Positions 1 through 8,822 of a DNA stretch of 64,000 nucleotides are shown in pieces. Numbering within the stretch: position 1 is the stretch's first letter; every line of letters begins with the position of its first letter. The translations under genes were made by a program, and so were the position numbers. Origin of the DNA: Auanema rhodensis (Eukaryota > Nematoda > Chromadorea > Rhabditida > Rhabditidae); contig OZ059896.1 in the NCBI GenBank assembly GCA_964057225.1, forward strand, positions 5,270,001 to 5,334,000. Reading direction: 5' to 3'. Below the pieces are notes generated by a model. The model was not told the DNA's origin. It saw only the letters and a list, made by a program, of their open reading frames with translations, and searched no databases.

Positions 1-3000
1 TTTAATACTTGATTTTATCATGACTTGATATTACTTTCTTTCGTATCTTGTTCATGTAGTAAATAATTATTTACTCTAGTATACTTTGTACATTTCTTGA
101 TAATTTTCTCATTCTTATTTGTATTTGTTAAAATTTCTTCATGTTTTCTTACTGAAAATGCTTCTTGATACTTTTTTTTTGTTTTTAATACTTGATTTTA
201 CCATGACTTGTTATAACTTTCTTTCGTATCCTGTTCATGGAATAAATAATAGTTTACTCTAGTATACTTTGTACATTTCTTGATAATTTTCTCATTCTTA
301 TTTGTATTTGTTAAAATTTCTTCATGTTTTCTTACTGAAAATCCTTCTTGATACTTCTTCTTTGCTTTTAAAACTTGATTTTACCATGACTTGTTATAAC
401 TTTTTTTGAAACCTGTTCATATTTAAAATGTTTACTGATACTCTATAGTACGTTATATATCTCTTGATAATTTTCTCATTCTTATTTGTATTTGTTAAAA
501 TTTCTTCATGTTTTCTTACTGAAAATGCTTCTTGATACTTTTTTTTGTTTTTAATACTTGATTTTACCATGACTTGTTATAACTTTCTTTCGTATCCTGT
601 TCATGGAATAAATAATAGTTTACTCTTGTATACTTTGTACATCTCCTGATAATTTTCTCATTCTTCTTTGTATTCTTGAAAATTTCTTCATGTTTTCTTA
701 CTGAAAATCCTTCTTGATACTTCTTCTTTGCTTTTAAAACTCGATTTTCCCATGAATTGATATTACTTTTTTTGAAACCTGTTCATATTTTAAATGTTTA
801 CTGATACTCTATAATACGTTATACATTTCTTGATAATTTTCTCATTCTTCTTTGTATTTGTTAAAATTTCTTCATGTTTTCTTATTGAAAATCCTTCTTG
901 ATACTTCTTCTTTGCTTTTAATACTTCCCCATGAAATGATATTACTTTTTTTGAAACCTGTTCATATTTTAAATGTTTACTGATACTCTATAATATGTTA
1001 TGCATCTTTCGATAATTTTCTCATTCTTTTTTGTATTTGTTAAAATTTCTTCATGTTTTCTTACTGAAAATCCTTCTTGATACTTCTTCTTTGCTTTTAA
1101 AACTTGATTTTACCATGACTTGTTATAACTTTTTTTGAAACCTGTTCATATTTAAAATGTTTACTGATACTCTATAATACGTTATGCATCTCTTGATAAT
1201 TTTTTCATTCTTCTTTGTATTTGTTAAAATTTCTTCATGTTTTCTTACTGAAAATCCTTCTTGATACTTTTTTTTTGTTTTTAATACTTGATTTTATCAT
1301 GACTTGATATTACTTTTGTTGAAACCTGTTCATATTTTAAATGTTTACTGATACTCTAGTATAATTTGTACATCTTTCGATAATTTTCTCATTCTTCTTT
1401 GTATTTGTTAAATTTTCTTCATGTTTTCTTGCTGAAAATCCTTCTTGATACTTCTTCTTTGCTTTTAAAACTTGATTTTACCATGACTTGTTATAACTTT
1501 TTTTGAAACCTGTTCATATTTAAAATGTTTACTGATACTCTATAGTACGTTATATATCTCTTGATAATTTTCTCATTCTTCTTTGTATTTGTTAAAATTT
1601 CTTCATGTTTTCTTACTGAAAATCCTTCTTGATACTTCTTCTTTGCTTTTAAAACTTGATTTTACCATGACTTGTTATAACTTTTTTTGAAACCTGTTCA
1701 TATTTAAAATGTTTACTGATACTCTATAATACGTTATGCATCTCTTGATAATTTTTTCATTCTTCTTTGTATTTGTTAAAATTTCTTCATGTTTTCTTAC
1801 TGAAAATCCTTCTTGATACTTCTTCTTTGCTTTTAAAACTTGATTTTACCATGACTTGTTATAACTTTTTTTGAAACCTGTTCATATTCCAAATGTTTAC
1901 TGATACTCTATAATATGTTATGCATCTTTCGATAATTTTCTCATTCTTTTTTGTATTTGTTAAAATTTCTTCATGTTTTCTTACTGAAAATCCTTCTTGA
2001 TACTTCTTCTTTGCTTTTAAAACTTGATTTTACCATGACTTGTTATAACTTTTTTTGAAACCTGTTCATATTCCAAATGTTTACTGATACTCTATAATAT
2101 GTTATGCATCTTTCGATAATTTTCTCATTCTTTTTTGTATTTGTTAAAATTTCTTCATGTTTTCCTACTGAAGATGCTTCTTGATACTTTTTTTTGTTTT
2201 TAATACTTGATTTTACCATGACTTGTTATAACTTTCTTTCGTATCATGTTCATGGAATAAATAATATTTTACTCTAGTATATTTTGTACATCTCTTGATA
2301 ATTTTCTCATTCTTTTTTGTATTTGTTAAAATTTCTTCCTGTTTTCTTACTGAAAATGCTTCTTGATACTTTTTTTTTGTTTTTAATACTTGATTTTATC
2401 ATGACTTGATTTTACTTTTGTTGAAACCTGTTCATATTTTAAATGTTTACTGATACTCTAGTATACTTTGTACATCTTTCGATAATTTTGTCATTCTGTT
2501 TTGTATTTGTTAAAATTTCTTCATGTTTTCTTACTGAAAATGCTTCTTGATACTTTTTTTTTGTTTTAATACTTGATTTTATCATGACTTGATTTTACTT
2601 TTGTTGAAACCTGTTCATATTTTAAATGTTTACTGATACTCTAGTATACTTTGTACATCTTTCGATAATTTTGTCATTCTGTTTTGTATTTGTTAAAATT
2701 TCTTCATGTTTTCTTACTGAAAATGCTTCTTGATACTTTTTTTTTGTTTTAATACTTGATTTTATCATGACTTGATTTTACTTTTGTTGAAACCTGTTCA
2801 TATTTAAAATGTTTACTGATACTCTATAGTACGTTATGCATCTCTTGATAATTTTTTCATTCTTCTTTGTATTTGTTAAAATTTCTTCATGTTTTCTTAC
2901 TGAAAATCCTTCTTGATACTTCTTCTCTGCTTTTAATACTTTCCCATGAATTGATATTACTTTTTTTGAAACCTGTTCATATTTTAAATGTTTACTGATA

Positions 3001-3168
3001 CTCTATAATACGTTATGCATCTCTTGATAATTTTCTCATTCTTATTTGTATTTGTTAAAATTTCTTCATGTTTTCTTACTGAAAATGCTTCTTGATACTT
3101 TTTTTTTGTTTTTAATACTTAATTTTTCAATGACTTGTTATAACTTTCTTTCGTATCCTGTTCATGGA
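1..3168 (+). repeat. Diverged ~184-bp A+T-rich tandem satellite array
   Basis: A head-to-tail tandem repeat. The landmark 'gtatttgtta' (or a close variant) recurs 17 times, at 121, 304, 488, 670, 854, 1033, 1217, 1401, 1585, 1769, 1953, 2137, 2319, 2503, 2686, 2869 and 3048, so the spacing is 179-184 bp and mostly 184. The shorter spacings come from small deletions, for example around 920 and 2940. The plus strand is strongly T-rich. Two sub-variants alternate irregularly: one carries 'gtatcctgttcatggaata' followed by a 'ctctagtatactttgtac' block, the other carries 'gaaacctgttcatatt' followed by 'ctctataatacgttatgc'. Copies differ by scattered substitutions and A/T-run length changes, so this array is older or less homogenised than the 351-bp array. 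No open frame or RNA gene is seen. The left edge lies outside the window. Confidence 0.95.
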
Positions 3169-3409
3169 TAACAAATAAGAACAAACAATTATCAAGAGAT
3201 GTACAAATTATACTACAGTATATAATTATTCATTCCATGAACAGGATACAAAAGAAAGTTATATCAAGTCATTGTAAAATCAAATAATAAAAGCAAAGAA
3301 GAAATATCAAGAAGCACTTTCAATAAGAAAATGTGAAGAATTTTCAACAAATATAAATAAGATCAAACAATTATCAGGAGATGTATAGAGTATACTAGAG
3401 TAAATAAAC
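3169..3409 (-). repeat. Inverted ~1.3 copies of the 184-bp satellite
   Basis: From about 3169 the sequence is the reverse complement of the preceding repeat. 'attatcaagagatgtac' (3188) and 'attatcaggagatgta' (3370) are the complements of the 'gtacatctcttgataat' block and are 182 bp apart. 'ccatgaacaggatac' near 3236 complements 'gtatcctgttcatgg'. The forward arm, roughly 3040-3168, and the reverse arm, roughly 3233-3360, form a large imperfect inverted repeat around a spacer of about 60 bp. Recognisable similarity stops at about 3409, after 'gagtaaataaac'. The inverted copies are more diverged than the forward ones, as expected at an array edge. Confidence 0.88.
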
Positions 3410-3666
3410 CACGCCCACATTCCTAACGTCAATGAAAGCCGAACTGTACAAATGCTAATATATTAACTAGTTAGCTAAATCTCTCAATATATACATTATA
3501 TTTATATATATAAGTATAAATATGAAAAAAAAAAGAGAAAAAATAAAAATTAAAAAAAATACAACACTAAGAATATTCAAATTTTCAAAATAGCATAAGC
3601 AAGCAATGAAAATCTAAACAATCATATCATTTTAAAAAAAAGAAAGAGCGGTTGTAGTCAGCATCA
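3410..3666. other. A+T-rich non-satellite spacer, no gene seen
   Basis: Sequence unlike either satellite. It contains a TA-rich stretch (about 3489-3530) followed by A-rich runs (about 3523-3560 and 3632-3645). No open frame of useful length, no tRNA-like boxes and no splice or coding pattern can be supported. It serves mainly as a single-copy-looking anchor between two satellite families. Confidence 0.6.
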
Positions 3667-3690
3667 TTACTTCAACTTCTAATCAACAAC
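3667..3690 (+). repeat. Left arm of a perfect 24-bp inverted repeat
   Basis: This 24-nt segment (beginning ttacttcaac, ending atcaacaac) is the exact reverse complement of 4236-4259. The two arms bound a 593-bp segment. A perfect 24-bp match in inverted orientation within 600 bp of otherwise non-repetitive DNA is unlikely by chance. Similarity stops immediately inside the arms (aagcac here, ccaacg on the minus strand at the other end). Confidence 0.85.
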
Positions 3691-4214
3691 AAGCACATAG
3701 CACAGATAAGTCAATCACTATTTTATTATTCAATCATATAAATTCAAGACCTTTTCCTCCTTTACCACGTTCAGACATGCTGATCAAGCTGTGTGTTGAA
3801 TAGTAACCCTAGCATCTCCGTTATATACTAGTGCTGTAGAGGTCACCGCGCAAAAACCCATTGTAATCGCCACCAAGCATATTGGCGCTTAATTTTGCCG
3901 CTCAATTCTAGAAATGTATATTTAAATTTTATATAAACGATAAGAATAACATAAACAACTGTTTATTTGCGAACAAACGTGGAATAGAAACATGTGAGGC
4001 ATTAGATATGATCACTGTTGTTGTTATCAACATGAAAGCATAATTAATGAAATTCATAAAAAAAAATAGAGATGGATATGGAGTATCAAAGATAGGGATT
4101 CTCCTTTACATAAGAGCGAAACATATCATATCAATTATCATTACATAGCAAAAAAAGACAAGACAGACACAGTATTATATTATAAATCATTATGAATACA
4201 TCAAATTTAAATGT

Positions 4215-4230
4215 GGCCCTAAAGAGGGCC
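4215..4230 (-). promoter_or_regulatory. Histone-mRNA-type 3' stem-loop (candidate)
   Basis: Read on the minus strand this is GGCCCT-CTTT-AGGGCC: a perfect 6-bp stem closed by a T-A pair with a 4-nt loop, preceded by 'cccaac' and followed by 'acattt'. That is the size, stem composition and flank style of the stem-loop ending replication-dependent histone mRNAs in animals, which binds SLBP and directs 3' cleavage. One departure is that the usual loop begins with U (as in UUUC), while this one reads CUUU. No purine-rich downstream element such as CAAGAAAGA is seen in the next 30 nt. No histone coding sequence lies upstream on the minus strand: satellite begins 27 bp away. If genuine it is an orphan 3' end. 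It could also be a chance G+C-rich hairpin. Confidence 0.35.
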
Positions 4231-4235
4231 GTTGG

Positions 4236-4259
4236 GTTGTTGATTAGAAGTTGAAGTAA
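4236..4259 (-). repeat. Right arm of the 24-bp inverted repeat
   Basis: Exact reverse complement of 3667-3690. It ends at the start of the 351-bp array; the terminal 'aa' (4258-4259) is shared with the first satellite monomer. The candidate histone-type stem-loop lies 5 bp inside this arm. Confidence 0.85.
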
Positions 4260-4375
4260 ATCTGATAACACAGATCGACGCAGCTTAAAAATCCGCATCG
4301 AATGCACTATACTACATGGAGAAACGCTCAATACAAAAATTAGTTATGATCGTTTGAAAAATGATGCATTAGTGT

Positions 4376-4403
4376 ATGTTGAGTTTCCATGTACACTCAA
4401 CAT
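4376..4403. repeat. 9-bp dyad inside each monomer (first copy shown)
   Basis: ATGTTGAGT (4376-4384) and ACTCAACAT (4395-4403) are perfect reverse complements separated by the 10-nt spacer 'ttccatgtac'. The dyad recurs at the same place in every monomer. In monomers with aacaAtgc the outermost pair is lost and the arm is 8 bp. It may be a protein-binding dyad or hairpin; no function is shown. Confidence 0.8.
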
Positions 4404-4592
4404 TGCTTCCAAAAACATTTTGACAAAAAGTTTCCCGAAAAATTTCAAAATAATTTCACAAAAAGTAGATGTTTTTAGATTCCTTTTTTCAAGACAAAAA
4501 CGATGGACATTGTTATTCAACAAAAAAATTAATTCTTCACGGTGAAAATCGAGGATATAAGTGTGAACCTATATCAGTTGATATCTCGGTGC

Positions 4593-4643
4593 ATTTTTAA
4601 GCTAGCGCAAATCTGATAACACAGATCGACGCAGCTTAAAAAT
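4593..4643. repeat. 51-nt compound inverted repeat at the monomer junction (first copy)
   Basis: The arms are ATTTTTAAGCT (4593-4603) and AGCTTAAAAAT (4633-4643), 11 bp and perfect. Inside them, after one unpaired A (4604), GCG (4605-4607) pairs with CGC (4630-4632). A 3x3 internal loop follows, then ATCTG (4611-4615) pairs with CAGAT (4622-4626) around the 6-nt loop ATAACA. The structure recurs at essentially every junction. Tails with 'tcaag' have a C opposite A at the sixth arm position. At four sites the opposite base is G, which restores the pair. Confidence 0.85.
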
Positions 4644-5310
4644 CCGCATCGAATGCACTATACTACATGGAGAAACGCTCAATACAAAAATTAGTTATGA
4701 TCGTTTGAAAAATGATGCATTAGTGTATGTTGAGTTTCCATGTACACTCAACATTGCTTCCAAAAACATTTTGACAAAAAGTTTCCCGAAAAATTTCAAA
4801 ATAATTTCACAAAAAGTAGATGTTTTTAGATTCCTTTTTTCAAGACAAAGACGATGGACATTGTTATTCAACGAAAAAATTAATTCTTCAGGGTGAAAAT
4901 CGAGGATATAAGTGTGAACTTATATCAGTTGATATCTCGGTGCATTTTTAAGCTAGCGCAAATCTGATAACACAGATCGACGCAGCTTAAAAATCCGCAT
5001 CGAATGCACTATACTACATTAAGAAAAGCTTAATACAAAAATTAGTTATGATCGTTTGAAAAATGATGCATTAGTGTATGTTGAGTTTCCATGTACACTC
5101 AACATTGCTTCCAAAAACATTTTGACAAAAATTTTCCCGAAAAATTTCAAAATAATTTCACAAAAAGTAGATGTTTTTAGATTCCTTTTTTCAAGACAAA
5201 GACGATGGACATTGTTATTCAACAAAAAAATTAATTCTTCACGGTGAAAATCGAGGATATAAGTGTGAACCTATATCAGTTGATATCTCGGTGCATTTTC
5301 AAGCTAGTGC

Positions 5311-7066
5311 AAATCTGATAACACAGATCGACGCAGCTTAAAAATCCGCATCGAATGCACTATACTACATTAAGAAAAGCTTAATACAAAAATTAGTTAT
5401 GATCGTTTGAAAAATGATGCATTAGTGTATGTTGAGTTTCCATGTACACTCAACATTGCTTCCAAAAACATTTTGACAAAAATTTTCCCGAAAAATTTCA
5501 AAATAATTTCACAACAAGTAGATGTTTTTAGATTCCTTTTTTCAAGACAAAGACGATGGACATTGTTATTCAACAAAAAAAATTAATTCTTCAGGGTGAA
5601 AATCGAGGATATAAGTGTGAACTTATATCAGTTGATATCTCGGTGCATTTTTAAGCTAGCGCAAATCTGATAACACAGATCGACGCAGCTTAAAAATCCA
5701 CATCGAATGCACTATACTACATTGGGAAACACTCAATACAAAAATTAGTTATGATCGTTTGAAAAATGATGCATTAGTGTATGTTGAGTTTCCATGTACA
5801 CTCAACATTGCTTCCAAAAACATTTTGACAAAAAGTTTCCCGAAAAATTTCAAAATAATTTCACAAAAAGTAGATGTTTTTAGATTCCTTTTTTCAAGAC
5901 AAAGACGATGGACATTGTTATTCAACGAAAAAATTAATTCTTCAGGGTGAAAATCGAGGATATAAGTGTGAACTTATATCAGTTGATATCTCGGTGCATT
6001 TTTAAGCTAGCGCAAATCTGATAACACAGATCGACGCAGCTTAAAAATCCGCATCGAATGCACTATACTACATTAAGAAAAGCTTAATACAAAAATTAGT
6101 TATGATCGTTTGAAAAATGATGCATTAGTGTATGTTGAGTTTCCATGTACACTCAACATTGCTTCCAAAAACATTTTGACAAAAATTTTCCCGAAAAATT
6201 TCAAAATAATTTCACAAAAAGTAGATGTTTTTAGATTCCTTTTTTCAAGACAAAGACGATGGACATTGTTATTCAACAAAAAAATTAATTCTTCACGGTG
6301 AAAATCGAGGATATAAGTGTGAACCTATATCAGTTGATATCTCGGTGCATTTTCAAGCTAGCGCAAATCTGATAACACAGATCGACGCAGCTTAAAAATC
6401 CGCATCGAATGCACTATACTACATTAAGAAAAGCTTAATACAAAAATTAGTTATGATCGTTTGAAAAATGATGCATTAGTGTATGTTGAGTTTCCATGTA
6501 CACTCAACATTGCTTCCAAAAACATTTTGACAAAAATTTTCCCGAAAAATTTCAAAATAATTTCACAAAAAGTAGATGTTTTTAGATTCCTTTTTTCAAG
6601 ACAAAGACGATGGACATTGTTATTCAACAAAAAAATTAATTCTTCAGGGTGAAAATCGAGGATATAAGTGTGAACTTATATCAGTTGATATCTCGGTGCA
6701 TTTTTAAGCTAGCGCAAATCTGATAACACAGATCGACGCAGCTTAAAAATCCACATCGAATGCACTATACTACATTGGGAAACACTCAATACAAAAATTA
6801 GTTATGATCGTTTGAAAAATGATGCATTAGTGTATGTTGAGTTTCCATGTACACTCAACATTGCTTCCAAAAACATTTTGACAAAAATTTTCCCGAAAAA
6901 TTTCAAAATAATTTCACAAAAAGTAGATGTTTTTAGATTCCTTTTTTCAAGACAAAGACGATGGACATTGTTATTCAACAAAAAAATTAATTCTTCACGG
7001 TGAAAATCGAGGATATAAGTGTGAACCTATATCAGTTGATATCTCGGTGCATTTTCAAGCTAGCGC
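5311..7066 (+). repeat. 5-mer HOR, copy 1 (1756 bp)
   Basis: Five monomers in a diagnostic order: a 352-bp monomer with 'cacaacaag' and an 8-A run (5311-5662), a gtttccc monomer, a cacgg monomer, a caggg monomer and a tgggaaacactc monomer. The same order, with the same markers, follows immediately in 7067-8822. Confidence 0.9.
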
Positions 7067-8822
7067 AAATCTGATAACACAGATCGACGCAGCTTAAAAA
7101 TCCGCATCGAATGCACTATACTACATTAAGAAAAGCTTAATACAAAAATTAGTTATGATCGTTTGAAAAATGATGCATTAGTGTATGTTGAGTTTCCATG
7201 TACACTCAACATTGCTTCCAAAAACATTTTGACAAAAATTTTCCCGAAAAATTTCAAAATAATTTCACAACAAGTAGATGTTTTTAGATTCCTTTTTTCA
7301 AGACAAAGACGATGGACATTGTTATTCAACAAAAAAAATTAATTCTTCAGGGTGAAAATCGAGGATATAAGTGTGAACTTATATCAGTTGATATCTCGGT
7401 GCATTTTTAAGCTAGCGCAAATCTGATAACACAGATCGACGCAGCTTAAAAATCCACATCGAATGCACTATACTACATTGGGAAACACTCAATACAAAAA
7501 TTAGTTATGATCGTTTGAAAAATGATGCATTAGTGTATGTTGAGTTTCCATGTACACTCAACATTGCTTCCAAAAACATTTTGACAAAAAGTTTCCCGAA
7601 AAATTTCAAAATAATTTCACAAAAAGTAGATGTTTTTAGATTCCTTTTTTCAAGACAAAGACGATGGACATTGTTATTCAACGAAAAAATTAATTCTTCA
7701 GGGTGAAAATCGAGGATATAAGTGTGAACTTATATCAGTTGATATCTCGGTGCATTTTTAAGCTAGCGCAAATCTGATAACACAGATCGACGCAGCTTAA
7801 AAATCCGCATCGAATGCACTATACTACATTAAGAAAAGCTTAATACAAAAATTAGTTATGATCGTTTGAAAAATGATGCATTAGTGTATGTTGAGTTTCC
7901 ATGTACACTCAACATTGCTTCCAAAAACATTTTGACAAAAATTTTCCCGAAAAATTTCAAAATAATTTCACAAAAAGTAGATGTTTTTAGATTCCTTTTT
8001 TCAAGACAAAGACGATGGACATTGTTATTCAACAAAAAAATTAATTCTTCACGGTGAAAATCGAGGATATAAGTGTGAACCTATATCAGTTGATATCTCG
8101 GTGCATTTTCAAGCTAGCGCAAATCTGATAACACAGATCGACGCAGCTTAAAAATCCGCATCGAATGCACTATACTACATTAAGAAAAGCTTAATACAAA
8201 AATTAGTTATGATCGTTTGAAAAATGATGCATTAGTGTATGTTGAGTTTCCATGTACACTCAACATTGCTTCCAAAAACATTTTGACAAAAATTTTCCCG
8301 AAAAATTTCAAAATAATTTCACAAAAAGTAGATGTTTTTAGATTCCTTTTTTCAAGACAAAGACGATGGACATTGTTATTCAACAAAAAAATTAATTCTT
8401 CAGGGTGAAAATCGAGGATATAAGTGTGAACTTATATCAGTTGATATCTCGGTGCATTTTTAAGCTAGCGCAAATCTGATAACACAGATCGACGCAGCTT
8501 AAAAATCCACATCGAATGCACTATACTACATTGGGAAACACTCAATACAAAAATTAGTTATGATCGTTTGAAAAATGATGCATTAGTGTATGTTGAGTTT
8601 CCATGTACACTCAACATTGCTTCCAAAAACATTTTGACAAAAATTTTCCCGAAAAATTTCAAAATAATTTCACAAAAAGTAGATGTTTTTAGATTCCTTT
8701 TTTCAAGACAAAGACGATGGACATTGTTATTCAACAAAAAAATTAATTCTTCACGGTGAAAATCGAGGATATAAGTGTGAACCTATATCAGTTGATATCT
8801 CGGTGCATTTTCAAGCTAGCGC
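7067..8822 (+). repeat. 5-mer HOR, copy 2 (1756 bp)
   Basis: Tandem copy of 5311-7066, offset 1756 bp. It begins with the second 352-bp monomer (7067-7418) and is followed by the gtttccc monomer at 7419. Similarity to the pattern stops after the tgggaaacactc monomer that ends at 8822. Confidence 0.9.

Larger units (their letters stand above)
3667..4259. mobile_element. 593-bp inverted-repeat-bounded segment, possible MITE-like element
   Basis: The segment is bounded by 24-bp perfect inverted repeats, the size and layout of a small non-autonomous DNA transposon. It contains no transposase frame. I see no convincing target-site duplication: the left flank ends gcatca and the right flank begins atctga. 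The right arm overlaps the first two bases of the 351-bp array, so any right-hand flank could have been replaced by satellite. The inside is A+T-rich except for a G+C-richer patch at about 3830-3910, which holds small dyads (CGCCA 3868-3872 with TGGCG 3883-3887; CCAA 3873-3876 with TTGG 3882-3885). Alternatives are a local inverted duplication or a leftover of a rearranged gene tail. The element call is inference. Confidence 0.3.
4258..5310 (+). repeat. Array-edge monomers (3 copies)
   Basis: The first two monomers have the ggagaaacgctc block together with 'aaaagtttccc', where nearly all other copies have 'aaaattttccc'. The gtttccc variant is otherwise seen only in monomers beginning at 5663, 7419 and 11280, so it is confined to the left part of the array. 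The third monomer (4960) is the common taagaaaagctt type. Confidence 0.85.

Noticed and set aside
4215-4230. Bacterial intrinsic terminator
   Set aside because: The hairpin is not followed by a T-run on either strand, and the surrounding satellite DNA is eukaryotic in character.
4131-4331. 66-residue minus-strand open frame across the satellite junction
   Set aside because: It starts at a TTG inside satellite, runs through the stem-loop and inverted repeat, and is composed of A+T-rich codons with no recognisable family. It is a chance frame across two unrelated sequences.
4624-4632. GATCGACGC in each monomer matches the RNA polymerase III B-box consensus GWTCRANNC
   Set aside because: The only A-box-like sequence (TAGCGCAAAT, from 4603) is about 20 bp upstream, too close, and lacks the final G. 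The B-box consensus is degenerate enough to occur by chance in a 351-bp unit. No tRNA-like fold is seen.
4608-4643. Possible hammerhead ribozyme core (CTGATAA) in the monomer
   Set aside because: Hammerhead cores need CUGANGA followed by a stem and GAAA. Here the conserved G is A, and no correctly placed GAAA or cleavage triplet follows. The bases are better explained by the ATCTG/CAGAT dyad.
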